From Lactiplantibacillus daowaiensis (GTDB taxonomy: Bacteria; Bacillota; Bacilli; Lactobacillales; Lactobacillaceae): a DNA stretch of 64,000 nt. Shown one piece after another: positions 8,899 to 17,979 of the stretch; position 1 is the first letter of the stretch, and each line of letters opens with the position of its first letter. The stretch lies in NCBI RefSeq assembly GCF_005405085.1, contig NZ_BJDJ01000007.1, positions 1 to 64,000 on the forward strand, written 5' to 3'. A program made the translations under genes and the position numbers. The notes beneath the pieces are model-generated. The model was not told the origin of the DNA. It saw only the letters and a list, made by a program, of their open reading frames with translations, and searched no databases.

Positions 8899-10146
8899 AT
8901 GCAAGCAATTATCGCATTAGCAGTCGTAATGGGCCTCATGATGGTCGGAGAATGGATTTCAACTCGAAGTAAAGCGTTTATTCCGTCCGTGTTCGTCACC
9001 GGGGTCTTGTTCTTAATTGGTTTCTGGACGATTATTCCAAAGAATATTGTGCCAGATGCCTCATTTACCGCGCCGTTTATTTCCATCACTCAAGCAGTCC
9101 TGTTAGTACATATGGGAACGTTGATGGATTTGAAGCTATTGTTAAAACAATGGCGGGCCGTGCTGATCGCATTAGCCGGGGTCGTTGGGACCGTGGCGTT
9201 AGCGATGGGCGTTGGGTTGTTACTCTTTAGTTGGAAGACGGTTGTTGCCAGTGTGCCACCGTTAACTGGTGGCTTGGTAGCAGCGTTCTTAATGACGGCT
9301 GGCTTAAAGGCCCAACATATTACCGTTTTAGCAGCGTTTCCAGTGGCAATGTTTGTCATGCATAGCATGATTGGGTATCCCTTAACGTCAGTGATGCTCA
9401 AGCGTGAAAGCAAGCGGCTATTAAAAAACTATCATCATCCAGTTGCCGCAGTTGCACCACAACCCAAGCCATTAGCGGCCGGCACTGCTAGTGCGACCGA
9501 TAAGACCGATGCGGTGGTGGCTGAAAGTTCAGCCACTGGCAGCAATGGAGCGATTAAGCCACGGCGATTAAAATTAACCGTGCCAGCGGCTTATGATACT
9601 TCTGCATTTATGCTCTTTAAGGTGGCTTTGGTAACCGCGTTTGCGGAATGGGTTGCGGCGTTAATGCATGGTGCGGTCAATGCTTACATCATCTGTTTGA
9701 TTTTCGGGGTTATCGCCCATCAACTTGGCTTCTTGGAAGATGCCGTTTTGGAAAAAGCAGGTGTATTCCACTGGTTAATGTATGGCTTATTAGCCTATAT
9801 TTTCTCAAACTTGAATATCGTTAAACTCAATATGTTAGCTGGTATCGTGGTCCCAATCGTAACGATGATTTTACTCGGTATCTTAGGCATGTTCATTGCG
9901 TCAAGCTTGTTGGCTAAACCATTAGGCTTTAGTCGTGAAATGGCCTTTGCTAGTGCGTTAACGGCCTTATTTGGTTTTCCAGCTGACTATATTGTGACGC
10001 ATGAAGTGACGAGCATCATGGGGCATACTGAAGACGAAAAGAAGTATTTGTTGGATCACATGTTACCAAAAATGCTGGTCGGCGGGTTTGCGACCGTTTC
10101 AGTCGCTTCGGTTATTATCGCATCGATTTTCTTGAAGATTTTGTAG
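8899..10146 (+). CDS. Multi-pass membrane protein, possible ion-coupled transporter
   Basis: About 415 residues in two hydrophobic halves. Residues 1-175 hold roughly five or six membrane segments, then comes a polar linker rich in Ala, Thr and Lys (about 180-235), then another block of four or five segments ending in SVIIASIFLKIL. The two-half layout with a cytoplasmic linker recalls GltS-type or other inverted-repeat carriers, but I do not recognise the family. I chose the ATG at 8899, 8 nt after GGGAAG, over a GTG 9 nt upstream. An M20 peptidase gene follows after 12 nt, so the pair may import and hydrolyse an acylated amino acid or small peptide; that is inference. Confidence 0.6.
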   Translation: MQAIIALAVVMGLMMVGEWISTRSKAFIPSVFVTGVLFLIGFWTIIPKNIVPDASFTAPFISITQAVLLVHMGTLMDLKLLLKQWRAVLIALAGVVGTVALAMGVGLLLFSWKTVVASVPPLTGGLVAAFLMTAGLKAQHITVLAAFPVAMFVMHSMIGYPLTSVMLKRESKRLLKNYHHPVAAVAPQPKPLAAGTASATDKTDAVVAESSATGSNGAIKPRRLKLTVPAAYDTSAFMLFKVALVTAFAEWVAALMHGAVNAYIICLIFGVIAHQLGFLEDAVLEKAGVFHWLMYGLLAYIFSNLNIVKLNMLAGIVVPIVTMILLGILGMFIASSLLAKPLGFSREMAFASALTALFGFPADYIVTHEVTSIMGHTEDEKKYLLDHMLPKMLVGGFATVSVASVIIASIFLKIL

Positions 10147-10158
10147 GGGGTAACAGTT

Positions 10159-11355
10159 ATGGACGATGAAGCAACTTTAACCACTTGGATGACCGATTTA
10201 CGGCATCAGATTCATATGGCACCAGAATTGGCCTTGCATGAAGTCAAAACCACCGCTTTGATCAAACAGACCTTGACGGCATTGGGGATTCGAATCTTGG
10301 ATTATCCCGGTGCCACCGGGGTCGTGGCCGAAATTGGCCAAGGTGAACCAACAGTCGCATTACGGGCAGATATTGACGGCTTACCGTTACAAGAAAAGTC
10401 AGGGTTACCCTATGCCTCTAAAATTGCCGGCCACATGCATGCGTGTGGACACGATTTTCATACGGCGTCATTACTTGGCGGTGCGCGGTTATTAAAAGCT
10501 CACGAAGCTGAATTAAATGGAACCGTACGCTTGATCTTTCAGCCTGGCGAAGAAGGACATGTTGGTGCCAAAGAGATGCTTAGTCATGATGTCTTGCACG
10601 GCGTTCAAGCGATTGCGGGATTCCATAATATGCCACAACTCCCTGTAGGCACACTAGCGGTTAAAAGTGGCGCGTTAATGGCCAGCAATGATAACTTTGA
10701 TGTGACGATTCATGGGACGGGTGCACACGCGGCGATGCCCGAACGCAGTGCTGATGTGGTGGTGACGCTGGGCCAACTGATTACCAGCTTACAGACGATT
10801 CGGAGTCGCAATATTGCGCCCGATGCCGCATTAGTGTTAACGATTGCTGATGTGCAAGCGGGACATACGTTCAATGTGATTCCAGATACGGCGGAATTTA
10901 AAGGGACGATTCGGACCTTTAATGCGCAGAATCGTGCACTCGCTAAACAACGCTTTTATGAGTTGGTCAATGCAACCGTGCATGGTTTTGGTCAAACAGT
11001 CACGATTGACTGGGATCAAGGGCCAAGTTGTGTGACTAATGATCCGACCTTAACCAAGTTAATTGCGGCGGCCGATGCAGATGACTTTAAGATCGTTCCG
11101 GCCCATCCAGCCAACGCGGACGATGACTTTGCGTTATATCAAGAACGAATTCCCGGATTTTATGGTTTCTTAGGGTCTGGCGGGACTGGCACGTTACATC
11201 AGCCAACGTATTCATGTAGTGATGCGGGCTTGATTTATGGTGCTAAATTCCACTACTTGGCAGCTAAGACGTTACTAGCGGCAGTCGCTAATGGTGAACT
11301 AACGGCGTTTAAGCCTCAAGTGACGCCAGTTTCGGCTCAAGTTGTGAATGGCTAA
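10159..11355 (+). CDS. M20D family amidohydrolase/deacylase
   Basis: Predicted cytoplasmic di-metal hydrolase of N-acyl amino acids or related amides, 398 residues. Metal-site motifs: HACGHDFHTA with Cys96 and His98, the general-base pair GEEGHVGA near 131, and His in IAGFHNMP. A dimerisation domain sits around 185-295 (AHAAMPERSAD), then the catalytic domain returns (LGSGGTGTLHQP). This is the M20D branch that includes aminoacylase, hippurate hydrolase and N-acetyl-diaminopimelate deacetylase; the substrate cannot be chosen from sequence. The ATG follows GGGGGT. Likely cotranscribed with the membrane protein upstream. Confidence 0.85.
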   Translation: MDDEATLTTWMTDLRHQIHMAPELALHEVKTTALIKQTLTALGIRILDYPGATGVVAEIGQGEPTVALRADIDGLPLQEKSGLPYASKIAGHMHACGHDFHTASLLGGARLLKAHEAELNGTVRLIFQPGEEGHVGAKEMLSHDVLHGVQAIAGFHNMPQLPVGTLAVKSGALMASNDNFDVTIHGTGAHAAMPERSADVVVTLGQLITSLQTIRSRNIAPDAALVLTIADVQAGHTFNVIPDTAEFKGTIRTFNAQNRALAKQRFYELVNATVHGFGQTVTIDWDQGPSCVTNDPTLTKLIAAADADDFKIVPAHPANADDDFALYQERIPGFYGFLGSGGTGTLHQPTYSCSDAGLIYGAKFHYLAAKTLLAAVANGELTAFKPQVTPVSAQVVNG

Positions 11356-11389
11356 ATACTTGATTGATAGAATTATTTTTAAAAATCAT

Positions 11390-11419
11390 TTGACAATTCT
11401 ATGAAACGTGCGTTATAGT
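11390..11419 (+). promoter_or_regulatory. Promoter of the aromatic operon
   Basis: TTGACA at 11390-11395, an 18-nt spacer and TATAGT at 11414-11419. It lies 43 nt before the leader peptide start. Confidence 0.65.
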
Positions 11420-11461
11420 CTTAGACATCAACAAATATTAAATTTTAAGGAGATTATAATT

Positions 11462-11524
11462 ATGCGATGGTTAAATAATAGTCAAAAATCGAATCGATTT
11501 TATTATTACTGGTTTCAGCAGTAG
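11462..11524 (+). CDS. Aromatic leader peptide (20 codons)
   Basis: A short reading frame with a strong ribosome site, AAGGAGATTATAATT, and ATG at 11462. Of its 20 codons, seven are aromatic: Trp3, then the run Phe13-Tyr14-Tyr15-Tyr16-Trp17-Phe18, followed by Gln-Gln and TAG. Such a run of Phe, Tyr and Trp codons just before biosynthesis genes for the same amino acids is the mark of a ribosome-mediated attenuator. The Tyr-Trp codons themselves take part in RNA pairing: TATTACTGGT at 11506-11515 is complementary to ACCAGTAATA downstream. The transketolase-aroE-DAHP synthase-aroB operon follows. Confidence 0.8.
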   Translation: MRWLNNSQKSNRFYYYWFQQ

Positions 11525-11725
11525 TGCCAGCCGTTCGGTGCGGGCACTACGCCTTGCATCGAATGTGACCAGTAATACCTTCGTATGATTAAAATCTACG
11601 GAAAGTCACATTGATGTTGTCATTTAACAACTGTGTGACTTTCCAAACAGCATTGGTCGAGTCTTTTTCAGATTCGCTAAGGTTGTTTGTCAAACTCTCA
11701 CAGTTTAGGCTGTGGGAGTTTTTTT
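11505..11725 (+). promoter_or_regulatory. Attenuator stem-loops and terminator of the aromatic operon
   Basis: Downstream of and overlapping the leader peptide are several stems. GTAGTGCC / GGCACTAC spans the stop codon. TATTACTGGT in the peptide frame can pair with ACCAGTAATA near 11570. AATGTGAC (about 11556) can pair with GTCACATT (about 11606). Alternatively GGAAAGTCACA pairs perfectly with TGTGACTTTCC. The last element, 11693-11725, is an intrinsic terminator: AACTCTCACAG / CTGTGGGAGTT plus a T-run, 23 nt before the tkt start. The competing pairs can couple ribosome stalling to read-through. No T-box consensus was found. Confidence 0.65.
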
Positions 11726-11747
11726 ATGGGCGAAAGGATTTGATGAG

Positions 11748-13763
11748 ATGAAATTAACAAAATTTGATGCTACTGATGAGTTGGCCGTGGCAAACTTACG
11801 GGTTTTAAGTGCTGAAATGATTGAACGGGCAAATTCCGGTCATCCGGGCTTGCCATTAGGGGCGGCACCGATGCTGTGGGCATTGTGGCGCGGGCATTTG
11901 CGCGTGGATCCGCAACAACCCGATTGGTTCAATCGTGATCGCTTTGTGTTATCGGCTGGTCATGGTTCGGCGTTACTTTACAGTTTGTTACATGTTAGTG
12001 GGTTTGACGTCACTATGGACGACTTAAAACACTTTCGTCAATTTGGCAGTCGCACGCCGGGACATCCTGAATATGGGGTCGTCGATGGGGTGGAAGCAAC
12101 GACTGGACCTTTAGGCCAAGGCTTAGGGATGGCAGTGGGGATGGCTCTAGCAGAGACTCATCTGGCCGCTCAATTACCGGCTGGGCTAGTGGATCATTAC
12201 ACGTACAGTCTGGTGGGGGATGGCGATTTGATGGAAGGGGTCTCCCATGAAGCCGCTAGTTTTGCTGGGCAACATCAGTTAGGCAAATTAATCGTCTTAT
12301 ACGATGACAACGCCGTGTCACTGGATGGGCCGACGAGTCGATCATTTCAAACCGATGTTTCAAAACGGTTTGAAAGTTACGGCTGGGAAACGCAAGTCGT
12401 AGCTGATGGGAATGACTTAGCCGCCATTGATGCGGCGATTGCCCGTGCCAAACAAACGCCGCAACCATCGTTGATCGCCGTCAAGACCGTGATCGGGTTT
12501 GGCGCCCCGGGGGCTGGGACTAATGCCGTGCATGGCAATCCGCTAGGCCAAGTTGGCATGGCGACCTTACGGCAAAACTTAAACTGGACGGCGGCACCAT
12601 TTACGGTCTTACCAGCAGTTGTCAAACGGGCCCAAACCCAAATTGCGGCGCGGGGCCACCAAGTTGCGCAAGCATGGCAACAACGCGTTAGTCAGTTACC
12701 GATGAGCACATTAACCACGTTAAAGCGTTTGTTGAATCATGAGTTACCACTTGATTTTGCCCAACAGTTGCCTAGTTATGATGAAGGTGCCGAAGCGTCG
12801 CGCATGACGAGTCATACGATGATTCAAACGTTAGCGGCGAAGTTGCCAGAGTTAGTCGGTGGGTCGGCCGACTTAGCCAGCTCTAATAAGACCACGATAG
12901 AAACGGATGGATTAATGACGCCCGCGCAACCAGCAAATCGGAACTTAGCTTTTGGGGTGCGTGAATTCGGTGAAGGCGCGATTTTAAATGGTCTTGCCTT
13001 ACACGGTGGGTTACGGGTCTTTGGCAGTACCTTCTTGGTATTCTCAGATTACTTGCGTGGGGCGATTCGCTTAGCCGCCTTGCAACACTTACCGGTCACA
13101 TATGTTTTTACGCATGACTCGATTGCGGTCGGTGAAGACGGCCCCACGCATCAACCGATTGAGCAATTAATGAGTTTACGGCTGATACCAAATGTGACGG
13201 TGATTCGGCCCGGTGATCCGAATGAAACGATTGCCGCTTGGTGGCAATCGATTAATGCGACGGATCACCCGACGGTTTTAGTCTTAACCCGCCAAAACTT
13301 AGCCGTGTTGCCAACGACAAAACGGTTAGCAATGACCGGGGTAGCTCGTGGTGGCTACGTGATTTCACCACAAAAAGGGTTACAGCCGACCGGTATTTTA
13401 GTGGCCAGTGGTTCTGAAGTAGCGTTGGCCTTACAAGCCCAAGCTAAACTAGCGCACTTGGGACAAGATGTTAGCGTCGTGTCGATGCCGTCAATGGAAT
13501 TGTTCCAGCAACAATCGGCGCAATACCAAGCGTCAGTCTTGCCACCACAAGTTCGGCGCCGAGTCGCCATTGAAATGGGGGCAACGCTAGGTTGGGAACG
13601 GATCGTTGGGCTGGATGGCACGATTGTTGGGTTAGATCACTTTGGGGCCAGCGGGGCTGCGAGTGCCGTGTTACCAGCGATGGGCTTTACAGTTAGTGCG
13701 GTGGTGCAAGCGTATCAGCAGACGCATGTCGAACGTTCTGGGCAACGCTTAGCGGTTATTTAA
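11748..13763 (+). CDS. tkt: Transketolase of the aromatic operon
   Basis: Thiamine diphosphate enzyme that makes erythrose-4-phosphate, one of the two DAHP synthase substrates. The 671 residues contain the N-terminal [16 protein letters not shown], the ThDP motif GDGDLMEG... and the pyrimidine-domain segment [17 protein letters not shown] chose the ATG at 11748 with AAAGGA upstream; the open frame extends back into the attenuator terminator and cannot be coding there. Placement as first gene of an aro operon suggests a specialised copy tuned to aromatic demand. Confidence 0.93.
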   Translation: MKLTKFDATDELAVANLRVLSAEMIERANSGHPGLPLGAAPMLWALWRGHLRVDPQQPDWFNRDRFVLSAGHGSALLYSLLHVSGFDVTMDDLKHFRQFGSRTPGHPEYGVVDGVEATTGPLGQGLGMAVGMALAETHLAAQLPAGLVDHYTYSLVGDGDLMEGVSHEAASFAGQHQLGKLIVLYDDNAVSLDGPTSRSFQTDVSKRFESYGWETQVVADGNDLAAIDAAIARAKQTPQPSLIAVKTVIGFGAPGAGTNAVHGNPLGQVGMATLRQNLNWTAAPFTVLPAVVKRAQTQIAARGHQVAQAWQQRVSQLPMSTLTTLKRLLNHELPLDFAQQLPSYDEGAEASRMTSHTMIQTLAAKLPELVGGSADLASSNKTTIETDGLMTPAQPANRNLAFGVREFGEGAILNGLALHGGLRVFGSTFLVFSDYLRGAIRLAALQHLPVTYVFTHDSIAVGEDGPTHQPIEQLMSLRLIPNVTVIRPGDPNETIAAWWQSINATDHPTVLVLTRQNLAVLPTTKRLAMTGVARGGYVISPQKGLQPTGILVASGSEVALALQAQAKLAHLGQDVSVVSMPSMELFQQQSAQYQASVLPPQVRRRVAIEMGATLGWERIVGLDGTIVGLDHFGASGAASAVLPAMGFTVSAVVQAYQQTHVERSGQRLAVI

Positions 13764-13777
13764 GGGAGGAAATCAGC

Positions 13778-14641
13778 ATGATCAATGGTAAAACAAGTTT
13801 ATTTGGTTTCGTGGCGCATCCGGCTAAGCATAGTCGGTCACCGAAAATGCATAATTTGAGCTTTGACTACTGGCATATCAATGCGCGGTACTTAGCGTTT
13901 GATGTCGCACCGGATGAATTACCGGGTGCGGTGGCCGGTATTCGGAGTATGGGCATTGTGGGCGTGAATCTATCGATGCCGTTCAAGCAAACGGTGGTGC
14001 CAATGCTCGATGAGATGACCCCGCGGGCGCGTCGCATCAAAGCCGTTAACACGATTAAAAATGACCACGGTCGCTTAATTGGTGATAGTACCGATGGCGC
14101 CGGTCTATATCAAGATTTACAAAGTCAGGGGTATCACTTAGCCGGTAAACACGTGATGATCCTGGGGGCTGGAGGTGCTGGCAAAGCGATTATTGCGGCG
14201 GCTTTAGATTATGATGTTGCGAGTGTGACGGTCTTTAAACGGGCTAACCAGACGTATGAACAAGTGGTCCAATGGTTGGCAGACCTCGCACAACAAACAC
14301 CAATTCCGCTTAATATTCGGCCATACGATGATGAGGCGGCCATGTTAGCGGCGGTCAAAGCCAGCGATTTGATTATCAATGCGACAAACATCGGGATGAC
14401 AACAGCCGGAGTCCCATTACCGCCGCGCGTGATGGCGGCTTTGACACCACAACAGACCGTTTATGATGTCATTTACCAACCATTAGAAACGGCCTTTTTA
14501 CGCCAAGCTAAAGCTTTAGGCTGTGCCACGCATAACGGTCTTGGCATGTTAGTTTGGCAAGGGGCGTTAGCGTTTAAATTTTGGACCGGCAAAGATATGC
14601 CGATTGCGGCAGTCGAAAATGCCATTATGACAACTAATTAA
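13778..14641 (+). CDS. aroE: Shikimate dehydrogenase
   Basis: Reduces 3-dehydroshikimate with NADPH in the shikimate pathway. 287 residues. Substrate site motifs: HSRSPKMHN near residue 16, VNLSMPFKQ with the catalytic Lys near 70, and STDGAG with the Asp near 105. Dinucleotide motif GAGGAGKA near 128, then NATNIGM. The ATG at 13778 follows GGGAGG. Spacing is 14 nt from tkt and 13 nt to the next gene, one operon. Confidence 0.93.
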   Translation: MINGKTSLFGFVAHPAKHSRSPKMHNLSFDYWHINARYLAFDVAPDELPGAVAGIRSMGIVGVNLSMPFKQTVVPMLDEMTPRARRIKAVNTIKNDHGRLIGDSTDGAGLYQDLQSQGYHLAGKHVMILGAGGAGKAIIAAALDYDVASVTVFKRANQTYEQVVQWLADLAQQTPIPLNIRPYDDEAAMLAAVKASDLIINATNIGMTTAGVPLPPRVMAALTPQQTVYDVIYQPLETAFLRQAKALGCATHNGLGMLVWQGALAFKFWTGKDMPIAAVENAIMTTN

Positions 14642-14654
14642 GGAGTGGATTAAG

Positions 14655-15650
14655 ATGATTTTAGTATTAAACCCAACAACTGCAAGTGCGATGCAAGCCA
14701 AACTGGTCGCCCAATTCGGTGCCAAGACGGAGATTTTTACCCATAACAATCGGATTGCCTTACAAGGCGTTCAACCAAGTGACCTACCAGCAGACGTCCT
14801 AGCGGCGACTGATGAAGTCCTGACGGATGTGCCGGCCGCGGTACAAAGTAGCCGATTATTACACCCGGAGACGACCATCATTAAAACGCCGCATAGTGTG
14901 ATTGGTGGTGATCAATTTGTCATGATGGCGGGACCTTGTTCAGTTGAAAGTGCTGACCATGTGACACGGATGGCGGAAGTGGCTAAAGCTGGTGGCGCCA
15001 CAATCGTTCGCGGTGGGGCCTTTAAGCCACGGACGTCACCATACTCCTTCCAAGGATTAGGTGAGACTGGGCTACAGTACTTACGTGCCGCGGCCGATGC
15101 GAATGATTTGGATATGATCACGGAAGTCATGGATGATGAACATGTGGCGATCGTGGCAAAATACACGGATATTTTCCAAATCGGGGCCCGGAATATGCAA
15201 AACTTTTCACTGCTTAAAGCGGTCGGTCAAACTCAAATTCCAGTCGCACTAAAACGTGGCATGTCAGCGACGATTGATGATGTCTTAAATGCCGCGGAAT
15301 ACATTGCTGCTGGGGGCAATCATCAGATCATGTTATTAGAGCGTGGGATTCGAACGTTTGATAATAAGTACACACGGAATACCTTTGACTTGGGTGCCGT
15401 GCCGGTATTGCAGAAGTTGACCCATTACCCAGTCATTGTGGATCCTAGCCATGCGGTTGGCGAGTGGGACCTAGTGACGCCAATGGCGATGGCCGGGGTA
15501 GCTGCGGGGGCCAGTGGCATGATTGTTGAAATTCACGATGATCCGACCCACGCCTTATCCGATGGGCCACAAGCCTTAAAACCCAAGACATACTTAAAGA
15601 TGGCGCAACAAGCCTTTCAATTACACACGTTAATGCAAAGTTGGAACTAG
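14655..15650 (+). CDS. aroF: 3-deoxy-7-phosphoheptulonate (DAHP) synthase, type I-beta
   Basis: Condenses phosphoenolpyruvate with erythrose-4-phosphate, the entry step of the shikimate pathway. 331 residues: an N-terminal ferredoxin-like regulatory domain (about 1-70) and a TIM-barrel catalytic domain. Metal and substrate motifs: MAGPCSVES with Cys, RGGAFKPRTSPYSFQG, the KRG segment, VDPSHAVG with His and EIHDDP. The N-terminal domain is the type seen in feedback-controlled Thermotoga-like enzymes. Symbol use varies (aroA, aroF or aroG). Confidence 0.92.
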   Translation: MILVLNPTTASAMQAKLVAQFGAKTEIFTHNNRIALQGVQPSDLPADVLAATDEVLTDVPAAVQSSRLLHPETTIIKTPHSVIGGDQFVMMAGPCSVESADHVTRMAEVAKAGGATIVRGGAFKPRTSPYSFQGLGETGLQYLRAAADANDLDMITEVMDDEHVAIVAKYTDIFQIGARNMQNFSLLKAVGQTQIPVALKRGMSATIDDVLNAAEYIAAGGNHQIMLLERGIRTFDNKYTRNTFDLGAVPVLQKLTHYPVIVDPSHAVGEWDLVTPMAMAGVAAGASGMIVEIHDDPTHALSDGPQALKPKTYLKMAQQAFQLHTLMQSWN

Positions 15651-15659
15651 GTGATAGCG

Positions 15660-16739
15660 ATGACAGTGATTCAAGTGACAACGGCGACTAAGGCCTATCA
15701 AGTACAATTGAGTGACCATGGGCTAACGAAAATCGGGCAAGCTGTCAGTGCGGTTTGGACGCCCCGACAAGTGGCTTTAATAACCGATACGAATGTGGGC
15801 CCGCATTATGCCCCAGCCGTGACAGCTAACTTACAAGCAGCCGGCTATCGCGTGACGGTACTGACGATTCCAGCTGGTGAGGCGAGTAAAAGTTGGGCAC
15901 AAGTTGAGCGTTTGACGGCAATGTTAAGTGCTGCCCAGTTTACGCGCAGTGATGGCATCTTAGCGTTGGGCGGTGGTGTTGTTGGTGATCTAGCTGGGTT
16001 TGTGGCCGCAATTTACTTACGGGGGATTAGCCTGATTCAAGTCCCCACATCATTATTAGCGCAAGTGGATAGCTCAGTGGGCGGGAAGACAGCAATCGAT
16101 TTGCCCACTGGGAAAAACTTGATTGGCAGTTTTTATCAACCTGATTTGGTCTTGATCGATCCGGCGACATTGACGACTTTACCCGCGCGAAGCTTGGCGG
16201 AAGGGTATGGTGAAATCTTGAAATGTGCGGCTATCGTTGGTGGTGATTTCTGGCAGCTAGCTGGGCAAATTACTGATTTATCTGCGTTATTAGCGCACGC
16301 CGCAGCGTTAATCACTGCGAGTGTGCAATTTAAAACGCAGGTCGTTATGGCAGATGAAAAGGAAAGCGACCAACGACAATTATTGAACTTGGGTCATACG
16401 ATCGGTCATGCAGTCGAGTTATTAGGGCAGGGACAGTGGATGCATGGTGAAGCCGTGGCGATTGGCTTAGTCCAAGTGTGTCGCTTGTTTGAAGCCCATC
16501 AGCTGACGGCTAAAGGGACGGCGGCGCAGTTAGCCATGCGCCTACATGCAGTGGGTTTACCGACTGAGTTACCAGCAGCGTTATCGCCAGCAAAATTGAT
16601 TGCTGCGATGCAACATGATAAGAAAGTCCATGGTGATCAATTGACATGGGTCTACTTGCAACAGATTGGGACGGCAACGTTTCATCAAGTGCCCGTCGCC
16701 AATCTAATGACTTGGGTGGCCCCCATTTTAACCAAATAA
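15660..16739 (+). CDS. aroB: 3-dehydroquinate synthase
   Basis: NAD- and zinc-dependent cyclase making 3-dehydroquinate from DAHP. Conserved segments include GGGVVGDLAGFVAA near residue 102, QVPTSLLAQVDSSVGGKT near 125, EGYGEILK near 184 and LNLGHTIGHA with zinc-binding His near 244. ATG 15660 follows AGGTGA; an in-frame GTG 9 nt upstream has a worse ribosome site. Last gene of the operon; the remaining shikimate genes are not in the window. Confidence 0.93.
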   Translation: MTVIQVTTATKAYQVQLSDHGLTKIGQAVSAVWTPRQVALITDTNVGPHYAPAVTANLQAAGYRVTVLTIPAGEASKSWAQVERLTAMLSAAQFTRSDGILALGGGVVGDLAGFVAAIYLRGISLIQVPTSLLAQVDSSVGGKTAIDLPTGKNLIGSFYQPDLVLIDPATLTTLPARSLAEGYGEILKCAAIVGGDFWQLAGQITDLSALLAHAAALITASVQFKTQVVMADEKESDQRQLLNLGHTIGHAVELLGQGQWMHGEAVAIGLVQVCRLFEAHQLTAKGTAAQLAMRLHAVGLPTELPAALSPAKLIAAMQHDKKVHGDQLTWVYLQQIGTATFHQVPVANLMTWVAPILTK

Positions 16740-16775
16740 AAAAACGCACGAGCGGCAAGCTTCGTGCGTTTTTTG
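16737..16775. terminator. Bidirectional terminator, aroB / 16785 gene
   Basis: AAAACGCACGA / TCGTGCGTTTT perfect stem with A-run before and T-run after. It serves convergent genes. Confidence 0.9.
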
Positions 16776-16784
16776 GGCGTTCAA

Positions 16785-17225
16785 TTATTGAATAAGATAA
16801 TGTTCTAAAATCGTTAATAATTGCTCAAAATCAGGTGGATAGGCACCATCACCGCGTCGATGAATATAATTAGTGGCGTGGAGTACTTGATGTTCCATCC
16901 GCTCATGTGTGGTTTCCCAATCATCATTTGATAAAATAATTTCCCAATAATCATGATTGGGTTTATCGGTATCGAGTCGATCATAAACCCCTTGCCACGG
17001 CTGAACGATTGCCATTAGGTCAGCGACCAGTAATGGAATCATCGCTTTATCGATCCGAAAATTCTTATGCCAAAACTTTGGCGAAAAAAGGTGCTTCAGG
17101 GCTGGCCAGTGAATTTGATTGACGACGAAACGATTCGGGCCACATTCACAACGTAACTGATAATAACCATCCCGATTGTGCAACTTAAAGTACAGAGTTG
17201 CCACTGCTGTCGGTTGATTTGACAT
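16785..17225 (-). CDS. Hypothetical protein, 146 residues
   Basis: I do not recognise a family. It is a soluble, acidic-to-neutral protein with many Trp, His and Tyr residues and no membrane segment or signal peptide. The N-terminal half reads like a beta-rich domain (TAVATLYFKLHNRDGYYQL), the C-terminal third like helices. The start is supported by AGGAGAAAAAGGC before ATG. It is convergent with aroB and codirectional with the next minus-strand gene 131 bp away. Confidence 0.75.
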   Translation of the reverse strand: MSNQPTAVATLYFKLHNRDGYYQLRCECGPNRFVVNQIHWPALKHLFSPKFWHKNFRIDKAMIPLLVADLMAIVQPWQGVYDRLDTDKPNHDYWEIILSNDDWETTHERMEHQVLHATNYIHRRGDGAYPPDFEQLLTILEHYLIQ

Positions 17226-17310
17226 GCCTTTTTCTCCTATAAAAAGTATCCCCCATTGGTGTATACCACTATTATGACCGATGTATGCTTTTAATACAAG
17301 CCTAATTAAC

Positions 17311-17344
17311 TAAAAAGCTTTGGCACAAAACACGTTCCAAAGCT
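17311..17344 (-). terminator. Terminator of the 17357 gene
   Basis: On the minus strand AGCTTTGG / CCAAAGCT form a stem followed by TTTTT. Confidence 0.75.
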
Positions 17345-17356
17345 GATCCGGCCAGA

Positions 17357-17674
17357 TTATTCGCCATCTTCGCTTTCAAAGGAAAGTTCACTCATTGAAA
17401 GTTCTAAATCATCTAAGACATCATTCGTGCCTAAGAACTGCGCCCAGGCCGCCGTACTTTGATCACGAGTATGCGGGGCAATCTTGTCATGTAAATTATC
17501 GATGACTGCATCCAGCATTTTTTCGGCTTGGCGGTTAATTTCAGCGTCATTATAACGGCGTGCTGGGAGCCGGTCTTGATTTTGACGATTTAAGAAGTCC
17601 GTCGCTTTAGTCATAAAAATCGCGACGACTTGCGAATTGTCAGCTAAATATGCTTTTAACGTTGCATTATCCAA
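17357..17674 (-). CDS. Hypothetical protein, 105 residues
   Basis: Small, mostly helical, charged protein with an acidic C terminus (Asp/Glu-rich last 20 residues). The start is TTG, with GGAGGAATT upstream on the minus strand. No family is recognised. It has its own terminator and lies divergent from the fumarase promoter region. Confidence 0.7.
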   Translation of the reverse strand: MDNATLKAYLADNSQVVAIFMTKATDFLNRQNQDRLPARRYNDAEINRQAEKMLDAVIDNLHDKIAPHTRDQSTAAWAQFLGTNDVLDDLELSMSELSFESEDGE

Positions 17675-17868
17675 GTTAAAATTCCTCCATTCAGGTATGC
17701 TTTACTATAACACATTGATTGTCAATTTTAGGGTGCCAAAGGTTTAGTTGATTAATTAATGTGAAAGACTAAACAGAATAAAAAAGTGTTTTTATTTTTA
17801 TGAGCAATATTAAACAACTAATATCAGCTCCTGAAAACGTTGTCATAGCGACCTCATAAGTATATCTT
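17675..17868. other. Divergent intergenic region before fumC
   Basis: About 190 AT-rich bases between the minus-strand hypothetical gene and the fumC control region. I see no gene or strong hairpin here. Confidence 0.4.
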
Positions 17869-17914
17869 ATCGGTAAACTGATATTTGACTATAGTATTTT
17901 GTGAAGCTTAGAAT
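17869..17914 (+). promoter_or_regulatory. fumC promoter with LysR-type operator candidate
   Basis: TTGACT at 17885-17890, a 17-nt spacer and TTAGAA(T) near 17908. The 17 bases TTTGACTATAGTATTTT at 17884-17900 differ by one base from the same part of the mleS promoter (29974-29990). The dyad TATCGGTAAACTGATA lies just upstream. LysR-family operators are usually such T-N11-A dyads; regulation by the MleR-like proteins encoded nearby is inference. Confidence 0.55.
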
Positions 17915-17979
17915 TTGGATGTTGATTAGTTGTTACCCATTTCACATTAACATTAATTTCAAAAACGGAGGGTTTAATC

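Noticed and set aside
11525-11692. T-box riboswitch in the aromatic leader
   Set aside because: No AGGGTGGNACCGCG-type antiterminator bulge and no specifier-loop layout; the leader peptide explains the stems better.
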